Positions 27,551 through 33,288 of a stretch of 33,288 nt of DNA are shown in pieces. Source of the stretch: Methylobacterium sp. E-005 (lineage in GTDB: Bacteria; Pseudomonadota; Alphaproteobacteria; Rhizobiales; Beijerinckiaceae). The stretch spans positions 1-33,288 of the forward strand of contig NZ_JAKSYG010000017.1 in the NCBI RefSeq assembly GCF_022829725.1, read 5' to 3'. The translations under genes and the position numbers were made by a program. The stretch's first letter is position 1. Every line of letters begins with the position of its first letter. The notes beneath the pieces were generated by a model. That model was not told the origin of the DNA. It did not search any database and worked only from the letters and a program-made list of their open reading frames with translations.

Positions 27551-27817
27551 ATGACGTTTCTGAGCGCACCGCGCGCAAAGGCGCTCGTTATGGCCGCCGC
27601 GATCGCCGGCGGCCTCGGGCTTGCCGGTTCCGCCCAGGCGGCCGGGGGCTGCGGTCCCGGCTTCCATCCCAATCCCTGGGGCATCTGCCGCCCGAACTGG
27701 GGGCCCCGCCCCTACGGCCATTGGCGCCGCCCAGTCTATTACGGCGGATACGGCTATGTCCGGCCGCGGCCCTATGACCGCCCTTACGGCTTCTACGGTC
27801 CGCGCTCGTTCTACTGA
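27551..27817 (+). CDS. GCG_CRPN-domain secreted small protein
   Basis: An 88-residue exported protein. The signal peptide ends near AGSAQA (about 30). The mature start GGCGPGFHPNPWGICRPN is the GCG_CRPN motif, whose cysteines may form a disulfide. The tail is rich in Tyr, Arg, Pro and Gly (YYGGYGYVRPRPYDRPYGFY). GGAG lies near the ATG and a hairpin terminator follows. It is common in alphaproteobacteria; the function is unknown, and a periplasmic or cell-wall structural role is possible. Confidence 0.8.
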   Translation: MTFLSAPRAKALVMAAAIAGGLGLAGSAQAAGGCGPGFHPNPWGICRPNWGPRPYGHWRRPVYYGGYGYVRPRPYDRPYGFYGPRSFY

Positions 27818-27847
27818 AGCACAGCCGGATCGCCATCCCGACACGAC

Positions 27848-27880
27848 GGGCGCCCCATCTGCCGGTGGGGCGCCCTTCGC
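27848..27880 (+). terminator. Hairpin terminator
   Basis: GGGCGCCCCA and TGGGGCGCCC form a 10-bp stem around an eight-base loop, followed by TTCGC. It lies 31 bases after the GCG_CRPN gene. Confidence 0.65.
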
Positions 27881-28089
27881 ATGTGCGGCAGGGTTTGTAT
27901 GCGCCTAAAGAATGACCATTCGGAAAGGTTGCCGAGATCTTAAGCGGGGCATGCGATTGCTGCAGGTCTGATGCTTGACCTTTCGACTCCTGTTGCGCCG
28001 CAGCGGGCTTATATGTGCGTTGCACCAACAAGAGGCACCGATGCGCAACGAAGCGCCACCGGTTGCCCGAGCAGAGGTCAAAACACATC

Positions 28090-28236
28090 ATGTCCGCCGC
28101 CCGTAGCGTCCTGAGCCGCGTCCGCGCCTTTCTCCGGTACCGCGACACGGTCACCCAGCTCTCCCGCCTCTCGGATCGCGATCTGGCCGATCTTGGCATC
28201 AACCGGAGCGAGATCCGCGGCATCGCCCGCGTCTGA
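28090..28236 (+). CDS. DUF1127 small protein
   Basis: A 48-residue basic protein starting MSAARSVLSRVRAF, with the DUF1127 core LSRLSDRDLADLGINRSEI and a terminal IARV. Short DUF1127 proteins of alphaproteobacteria have been linked to RNA binding and to phosphate or carbon responses. An upstream in-frame start would add Arg/Cys-rich sequence not typical of the family. A strong terminator follows. The upstream region (27881-28089) is AT-richer and presumably holds its promoter. Confidence 0.88.
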   Translation: MSAARSVLSRVRAFLRYRDTVTQLSRLSDRDLADLGINRSEIRGIARV

Positions 28237-28273
28237 TCCCCGATAGCGCGCGCTGGTTTCGCAGGAGCCCGTC

Positions 28274-28316
28274 GAAGGACCGCCGCCCGTTGATCCGGGC
28301 GGCGGTCCTTCGCTAT
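28274..28316 (+). terminator. Intrinsic terminator
   Basis: A 16-bp perfect stem, GAAGGACCGCCGCCCG with its complement, around the loop TTGATC. It stands between the DUF1127 and trmFO genes, only nine bases before the latter's ATG, so it must also lie in or near the trmFO leader. Confidence 0.7.
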
Positions 28317-28324
28317 TCTCGGGC

Positions 28325-29746
28325 ATGACACAGACCATCCACATCGTCGGCGGCGGCCTCGCCGGATCCGAGGCCGCCTGGCAAGTGGCCGAGGCCGGCC
28401 ATCGCGCCGTCATCCACGAGATGCGCCCGGTGCGTGGCACCGAAGCCCACCAGTCGGACGGGTTGGCCGAACTCGTCTGCTCCAACTCCTTCCGATCGGA
28501 CGATCCCGAGGGCAACGCGGTCGGGCTGCTGCATCAGGAGATGCGCCGGCTTGGCTCGCTGATCATGCGGGCGGCCGATGCCAACCAAGTGCCGGCCGGC
28601 GGGGCGCTGGCGGTGGACCGCGAGGGATTCTCCGCCGCGGTGACCCGAACACTGGAGCAGCACCCCAACGTGACGATCGCCCGCGGGGAGGTCGAGGGCC
28701 TGCCGCCGGAGGAATGGGGACCCTGCATCGTCGCCACCGGCCCGCTGACCGCACCGGCCCTGGCCGAGGGCATCCGCGGGCTCACCGGGGCCGAATCCCT
28801 CGCCTTCTTCGACGCCATCGCGCCGATCGTCCACCGCGACTCGATCGACATGGACGTGGCGTGGTTCCAGTCGCGCTACGACAAGCCGGGCCCCGGCGGC
28901 ACGGGGGCCGACTACCTCAACTGCCCGATGGACCGCGCGCAGTACGAGGCCTTCGTGGCGGCCCTCGTGGCGGGCGACAAGATCGGGTTCAAGCAGTGGG
29001 AGGGCACACCCTATTTCGACGGCTGCCTGCCCATCGAGGTGATGGCCGAGCGCGGGCCCGAGACCCTGCGGCATGGCCCGATGAAGCCCGTGGGCCTCAC
29101 CAACCCGCGTGACCCGCTGGTCAAGCCCTGCGCGATCGTCCAGCTGCGCCAGGACAACGCGCTGGGCAGCCTCTACAACATGGTGGGTTTCCAGACGAAG
29201 CTGACCTACGCCGAGCAGGTCCGGATCTTCCGCACGATTCCCGGCCTGGAGCGGGCCGAGTTCGCCCGCCTCGGCGGCCTGCACCGGAACACCTATCTCG
29301 ACAGCCCGCGCCTGCTCGACGCCACGCTCCGGCTGAAGGCCCGTCCGGCCTTGCGCTTCGCCGGCCAGATCACCGGCTGCGAGGGCTACGTGGAGAGCGC
29401 GGCGGTCGGGCTGATGGCCGGCCGCTTCGCGGTGGCCGACGCCGCGGGGCATCCGCTCGCCCCCCTGCCCCAGACCACGGCGCTCGGCGCGCTGATCGCC
29501 CACATCACGGGCGGCCATGTGGAAGCCGATGGCGAGGCCAACGCCCCGCGCTCGTTCCAGCCGATGAACGTGAATTTCGGCCTGTTCCCGCCCCTGGCCC
29601 AGGCGCCCCGCAACGAGACCGGCCGGCGCCTGCGCGGCCCCGAGAAGGCGGCCCTCAAGAAGCGTGCGCTGACCGACCGGGCCCGGGCCGACCTCGCCGC
29701 CTGGATGGCGGAGCCGGCGGACCTGACGCCCGTCGCGGCCGAGTAG
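28325..29746 (+). CDS. trmFO: Folate/FAD-dependent tRNA (uracil-5-)-methyltransferase TrmFO
   Basis: A 473-residue flavoprotein that methylates U54 of tRNA to ribothymidine, using methylenetetrahydrofolate and FADH2. The FAD site is [12 protein letters not shown] near the start. Family motifs include [36 protein letters not shown] and [12 protein letters not shown]. Length matches the family. The ATG lies just after the hairpin at 28274-28311, with little room for a separate promoter, so transcripts may arise upstream or within it. A repeat copy follows. Confidence 0.98.
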   Translation: MTQTIHIVGGGLAGSEAAWQVAEAGHRAVIHEMRPVRGTEAHQSDGLAELVCSNSFRSDDPEGNAVGLLHQEMRRLGSLIMRAADANQVPAGGALAVDREGFSAAVTRTLEQHPNVTIARGEVEGLPPEEWGPCIVATGPLTAPALAEGIRGLTGAESLAFFDAIAPIVHRDSIDMDVAWFQSRYDKPGPGGTGADYLNCPMDRAQYEAFVAALVAGDKIGFKQWEGTPYFDGCLPIEVMAERGPETLRHGPMKPVGLTNPRDPLVKPCAIVQLRQDNALGSLYNMVGFQTKLTYAEQVRIFRTIPGLERAEFARLGGLHRNTYLDSPRLLDATLRLKARPALRFAGQITGCEGYVESAAVGLMAGRFAVADAAGHPLAPLPQTTALGALIAHITGGHVEADGEANAPRSFQPMNVNFGLFPPLAQAPRNETGRRLRGPEKAALKKRALTDRARADLAAWMAEPADLTPVAAE

Positions 29747-29757
29747 CGCCAAGTCTT

Positions 29758-29895
29758 GGGTTTCAAAAGGGCGAGCCCTTTTGCGGGTGCAGGGCAGCGC
29801 CCTGTCGGATTCGGGCAAAGCCCGAGATCAGGGCCAAAAAACTCGGATCTCTGCCCGACACCCCGCCAAAGGGCTCCAAGCCCTTTGGAAACCCG
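29758..29895. repeat. Composite hairpin repeat (copy D)
   Basis: A diverged full copy: AAAAGGGCGAGCCCTTTT and CAGGGCAGCGCCCTG in one orientation, an inserted TCGGGCAAAGCCCGA hairpin, then CCAAAGGGCTCCAAGCCCTTTGG. It follows trmFO and precedes the M20 hydrolase gene. Confidence 0.85.
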
Positions 29896-29946
29896 GATGT
29901 GCGCACGGGCCTTGCACGGTCGGCGCGTCCAGCCCCCGGGGATTGC

Positions 29947-31164
29947 ATGACCGAGATTGATACCCAGGCCTTCCTGGCCGACCTGTACGAACTGCGCGAG
30001 ATCGGCCGGTTCCGCACCGGCGTCCACCGTCCGACCTTCTCGGCCGACGACATGGAATCCCGCCGCTGGCTGATGGCCAAGCTGGAGGCCTGCGGGCTGG
30101 CGGCGTCCATCGACGGGATCGGCAACGTGCTCGGGTGCCATCGCGGCCCCGGCCCGCATCTACTGGTCGGCAGCCATATCGAGACCCAGAACGAGGCCGG
30201 CTGGCTCGACGGGGCGCTGGGGGTCGTCGGCGGGGTGGCGCTGGCCCGGGCCGGGCTGCCGGTCGACGTAATCGCCTTCGCGGACGAGGAGGGGCATTTC
30301 TCGGGCGGCTTCCTGGGCAGCCGCTCGGCGATCGGCGACCTCACCGAGGCCGAGATCGACGAAGCCCGCAACCGCACCGACGGCACGCCCCTGCGCGACG
30401 CCCTGCAGGCCGCCGGCCTCGCCGGCCTGCCCCGGATGCAACTCGATCCCGGGCGCTACCGCGGCTTCCTGGAGATGCATATCGAGCAGGGCACGCAGCT
30501 CGAATCGGCCGGGCTGCACCTCGGGGTGGTGAGCGGCATCGTGGCGATCTGGCAGTTCCGGATCGATTTCGCCGGCAACCAGGACCATGCGGGCGGCACC
30601 ACCATGGCCGAGCGCCGGGATGCCGGCCTCTCGGCGGTGCGGCTGCTCGCGGCGATCGACCGGGAATTCCCAAAGGTCTGCGGCCCGCGCAGCACCTGGA
30701 CCACGGGCCGGATCACCCTGGATCCCGGCGGCTACAGCATCATCCCGGGCCGGGCCGAGGTGTTCTTCCAGTTCCGCGACGTGGCGATGCCGGTGCTGGA
30801 GCGGATGGAAGCCTGCCTGGAGGCGCTGGTGCGTGAATCGAACCGGCGCGAGCGCTGCCCCGCCACGCTGACGGCCCTCTCCAAGGCGATCCCCGCGCCC
30901 TGCGACCCGGGCCTGATGCGCGCCCTCTCGGAGGCGGCGGAGCAGGTCTGCCCGGGCGGCTGGCAGGTGATGCCGTCCGGCGCCGGCCATGACGCCCAGA
31001 ACGTCGCCCGGATCCTGCCGGCCGCGATGCTGTTCGTGCCCTCGATCGGCGGCATCAGCCACCATTGGGCGGAGGATACCAGCGATGCCGATCTGGCGCT
31101 GGGGGTGCGGACATTGGGCGCGGCGGCGATGCGGACCCTTTCGCTGCCCGCCGAGGCGCGCTGA
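29947..31164 (+). CDS. M20-family Zn-dependent hydrolase, allantoate amidohydrolase / N-carbamoyl-amino acid hydrolase type
   Basis: A 405-residue metallo-hydrolase. Metal ligands are expected at His77 (GSHIETQ), Asp88 (WLDGALG), the Glu pair 114-115 (ADEEGH), His178 (EMHIEQG) and a C-terminal His in GGISHHWAEDT. SGAGHDAQNVA and QDHAGGTTMAERRDA are family motifs. Members hydrolyse N-carbamoyl amino acids, allantoate or ureidoglycolate-type amides. No purine or pyrimidine catabolic genes adjoin, so the substrate cannot be told. The start MTEIDTQAFL lies after repeat copy D; an earlier ATG at 29899 lies close to the repeat and adds an Arg-rich tail. Confidence 0.88.
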   Translation: MTEIDTQAFLADLYELREIGRFRTGVHRPTFSADDMESRRWLMAKLEACGLAASIDGIGNVLGCHRGPGPHLLVGSHIETQNEAGWLDGALGVVGGVALARAGLPVDVIAFADEEGHFSGGFLGSRSAIGDLTEAEIDEARNRTDGTPLRDALQAAGLAGLPRMQLDPGRYRGFLEMHIEQGTQLESAGLHLGVVSGIVAIWQFRIDFAGNQDHAGGTTMAERRDAGLSAVRLLAAIDREFPKVCGPRSTWTTGRITLDPGGYSIIPGRAEVFFQFRDVAMPVLERMEACLEALVRESNRRERCPATLTALSKAIPAPCDPGLMRALSEAAEQVCPGGWQVMPSGAGHDAQNVARILPAAMLFVPSIGGISHHWAEDTSDADLALGVRTLGAAAMRTLSLPAEAR

Positions 31165-31369
31165 GCGCCGCGCCCGAACGGGCCGCCGGCGTCCCGGGAG
31201 CCCGCCCCTACAGCTTCGGAACAGCTTCGCGTTCTAGAAGTCGGAGCGCGCTCCCGTTCCGACAAGTGAATCTTATGCTGAGCACCGATCGGATCAGGCT
31301 GAGACGAATGATCGGCCTCTGCAACAGTTCTGTCTTCGCTCAGCATCGTGGCCCCGGCATTCGTAGGCC

Positions 31370-32092
31370 ATGAGCGTCGCTGTCGTCACGCCGTACTACC
31401 GCGAGGACTTGGCAGATCTGCTGTCCGCCCATCAGAGCGTGCTCCAGCAGGACATCCAGGTCCGGCACATCATGGTCGCGGACGGATATCCGAAGCATCT
31501 CGTCGGCTTGTGGGCCTGCGAGCACATCATCCTGCCCTCGGCCCATCGAGATGCGGGCAACTTCGCGCGCGGCGCGGGGGCTCTGCATGCCTTTCAGACC
31601 GGCGCCACCCATGTCTGCTTCCTGGATGCCGACAACTGGCTCGAAAGCCATCACGTCTCAAGCCTTTTTGAACGGATGTCCGCATCGGGCGCCGAGATCG
31701 GTGTGTCCCGGAGGATGCTGCGGCGTCTCGATCGCAGCATCCTCGATCCGTTCGACTGGGAGAGCGACGGCACCCAGTTCGCCGATACGGGAACGATGAT
31801 GTTGAGCCGCGCGGCCATCGAGATCGCAGCCCTGTGGGCGACGCTGCCGGTCGAACTCAGCGGCGCCGGTGATCAGGTCCTCTGGTCTGCGATCAACGCG
31901 CGGGGCTTCCGGATCGCCCGGACGGAACTGGCGACGATGAATTACAAGACGAAATGGGCGGTCCACTACACGGGACGCGGGGAACCGGCTCCCGATGGAA
32001 CGGTCGGGCTCGGCTACGTGCAAGCGGCGACTGCGTACTGGCAGGCGCTTCCGGAGACCGACCGGCGCCGTCTCCTGCATGGCCGGTCCTGA
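31370..32092 (+). CDS. GT2-like glycosyltransferase
   Basis: A 240-residue GT-A fold protein. The N-terminal VAVVTPYYREDLADLLSAHQ is the usual first strand and helix. The metal-binding DxD is LDADNW (Asp86-Ala-Asp88). No membrane segments are seen. The 205-base upstream region is somewhat AT-richer and holds its promoter. A convergent acetyltransferase gene lies 58 bases away, so the pair may modify one polysaccharide or glycan, but this is inferred only from proximity. Confidence 0.8.
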   Translation: MSVAVVTPYYREDLADLLSAHQSVLQQDIQVRHIMVADGYPKHLVGLWACEHIILPSAHRDAGNFARGAGALHAFQTGATHVCFLDADNWLESHHVSSLFERMSASGAEIGVSRRMLRRLDRSILDPFDWESDGTQFADTGTMMLSRAAIEIAALWATLPVELSGAGDQVLWSAINARGFRIARTELATMNYKTKWAVHYTGRGEPAPDGTVGLGYVQAATAYWQALPETDRRRLLHGRS

Positions 32093-32150
32093 GGCGGTCT
32101 TGACCTGAAGCGGAGGGCCGGCGTCGGGGCAGGCCGCTGCGGATCGATCC

Positions 32151-32870
32151 TCACCCCCCCGGCACCAGCGACCGGAGCGGGATCATGTCCGGCCGGTATT
32201 CCTGCATCCCGCCGGCGATCCGCTCCTCCACGGCGTCGAGGAACTTTTCGGGGTCGGTGATCGAGCACTGGCGCAGGTCCCAGAAGGCGTAGCGCCACCA
32301 TTGCACCTTCAGGTAGCGCTCGATCAGCGCGTCGGGGAAGCGCATCTTCACGACCCGGGCCGGGCTGCCGGCCACGATCGCGTAGGGCGGCACGTCCTTG
32401 GTCACCACCGCCATGGCGCCGATGATCGCCCCGTCGCCGATCGTGATGTCGGGCATCAGGAAGGCGCCGTGGCCGATATAGACATCGTTGCCGATGCGCA
32501 CGCGCTTGGGCCAGAGATACGGCCCGCAGATTTCGTAATCCTCCGCCCGCGGATCGAGGCGGTCGAACACGGCCGAATGGTGCGTGTAGAACAGCGGCGA
32601 GGTCGAGCCGCAATGGACCGGGTGGCTGCCGCGCCCGACCTGCACGCTCTCGCCGATCGAGCAGTAGCGGGCGATGTCGGCGCCGAAATAGTAGCCGCTC
32701 ACCGCGTACGAGAACGCTCCCATGGTCAGGCAGTAATCCACGCCCATCCACTTGATGCTGCACGGCGGCTCGAAGGTGCAGTCCTCCGGCAGGCCGAACG
32801 GGGCCGGATGCAGCACCGAGATCCCCCGCCGCAGCATCTCCTGCTTCATGTCCTCGTTGACGGAGATCAT
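32151..32870 (-). CDS. CatB-related O-acetyltransferase (left-handed beta helix)
   Basis: A 239-residue hexapeptide acyltransferase. Hexapeptide-repeat strands include VRIGNDVYIGHGAFLMPDITIGDGAIIGAMAVVTKDV, and AIVAGSPARVVK is the typical exit of xenobiotic/CatB-like enzymes. The catalytic His probably lies in FYTHHSAVF. They transfer acetyl from acetyl-CoA to sugars or small molecules; true chloramphenicol resistance is rare among distant members. A GAGGA site lies before the ATG. Likely cytoplasmic, acting on a glycan precursor. Confidence 0.88.
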   Translation of the reverse strand: MISVNEDMKQEMLRRGISVLHPAPFGLPEDCTFEPPCSIKWMGVDYCLTMGAFSYAVSGYYFGADIARYCSIGESVQVGRGSHPVHCGSTSPLFYTHHSAVFDRLDPRAEDYEICGPYLWPKRVRIGNDVYIGHGAFLMPDITIGDGAIIGAMAVVTKDVPPYAIVAGSPARVVKMRFPDALIERYLKVQWWRYAFWDLRQCSITDPEKFLDAVEERIAGGMQEYRPDMIPLRSLVPGG

Positions 32871-33174
32871 GCGGCGTCCTCGTCGATGGGGCGTTGGATC
32901 CCGGCTGGCTCCCGGGCGTGGGTCCGACCCGCCCCATCGGCGCCGCGGCGCGTCCTGAAACTCCGGGCGGACGCGATCACCGCGTGCCGTCCCGGGGCGC
33001 AGTCGCCGCGCGCATCTCGGATCGGGTCACGGGCAAGTGTCGGGCAGCGTCGGGGGTGCGGGGCAAGGCGCGGGCCGGTGGCATCTCGGTGAGTCGCCGC
33101 ACTAACCGAACCGGCGGGGCCCGTAAACCGCAGGCCGCCCCATGGCGCAGGCTACAGCATCGACAGCCTCCCCT
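32871..33174. other. Intergenic region, nothing recognised
   Basis: About 300 bases of GC-rich DNA upstream of the divergent acetyltransferase and the last gene. It contains no convincing gene or RNA. Confidence 0.45.
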
Positions 33175-33221
33175 TGTTGGCGACAACATTTCGATATATC
33201 GATATAAACGACATATCGAAA
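33175..33221 (+). promoter_or_regulatory. Operator-like dyads before the last gene
   Basis: TGTTG-GCGA-CAACA lies at 33175-33188. Next comes TTTCGATAT (33189-33197), matched by ATATCGAAA (33213-33221), with the 12-base palindrome TCGATATATCGA inside (33191-33202). The AT-rich block in GC-rich DNA is a good promoter/operator candidate, 15 bases before the ATG. Confidence 0.7.
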
Positions 33222-33236
33222 TCGAGGCGACGCCCC

Positions 33237-33288
33237 ATGCATCCTGGCATGATGGATCCCTTCCACGCCGATCCCTTCCACCCCGATC
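33237..33288 (+). CDS. Start of His/Pro/Asp-rich protein, possibly PadR-family regulator (partial)
   Basis: Only 17 codons are visible, beginning MHPGMMDPFHADPFHPD, with the direct repeat GATCCCTTCCAC. A GAGGCG site precedes the ATG. A His-rich N-terminus behind an ATATCGA-type operator recalls metal-responsive PadR regulators of the YqjI kind, but the DNA-binding domain is outside the window, so this is a guess. Confidence 0.5.
   Translation, partial: MHPGMMDPFHADPFHPD

Overview
The window looks like chromosomal DNA of a high-GC alphaproteobacterium, most probably Methylobacterium or Methylorubrum. This rests on roughly 70% GC in most genes, an alphaproteobacterial UvrA, folate-dependent TrmFO, DUF1127 and GCG_CRPN small proteins, a SphA-like porin, aerobic cobalamin gene cobF, and a dispersed GC-rich hairpin repeat (CAAAGGGC..GCCCTTTGG / CAGGGC..GCCCTG) of a kind I associate with Methylobacterium. 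The taxonomic call is inference from gene content and style; no marker RNA is present.

Layout: a minus-strand SF2 helicase (353-2074) is followed by an AT-rich islet with a glycosyltransferase-like gene (2215-3171). Next comes the most interesting block, on the minus strand from 9100 down to 3228: a tandem glycine riboswitch, a DadA-type FAD amino-acid dehydrogenase, a threonine-synthase-fold PLP lyase, a beta-hydroxyaspartate (D-threonine aldolase-type) aldolase, an ornithine-cyclodeaminase/iminosuccinate-reductase family enzyme, and cobF. Positions 9262-12588 hold small membrane or unknown proteins, a GST and a DoxX protein. Positions 12815-15266 hold a two-component pair (NarL-type regulator plus hybrid kinase) preceded by a perfect 40-bp palindrome. 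A NIT-domain chemoreceptor, an HxlR regulator divergent from a quinone-oxidoreductase-like MDR enzyme, and a cupin follow up to 19457.

A lower-GC insertion (about 19500-21400) carries a three-Cys-motif (DUF5131) protein and its partner TcmP, the latter interrupted by an in-frame amber codon. uvrA, an outer-membrane SphA-like protein, a trypsin/PDZ pseudoprotease lacking its whole catalytic triad, a GCG_CRPN peptide, DUF1127, trmFO, an M20 carbamoylase-type hydrolase, a GT2 glycosyltransferase and a CatB-like acetyltransferase fill the rest. The window ends inside the first codons of a His/Pro/Asp-rich gene preceded by an ATATCGA-type operator.

Working hypothesis: the riboswitch operon is a variant of the beta-hydroxyaspartate cycle dedicated to glycine. 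The dehydrogenase would turn glycine into glyoxylate, the aldolase would join glycine and glyoxylate into beta-hydroxyaspartate, the lyase would dehydrate it to iminosuccinate and the reductase would make aspartate. The aldolase and reductase match the known BhcC and BhcD types as I recall them. The lyase is from a different subfamily than BhcB, and no BhcA aminotransferase is present.
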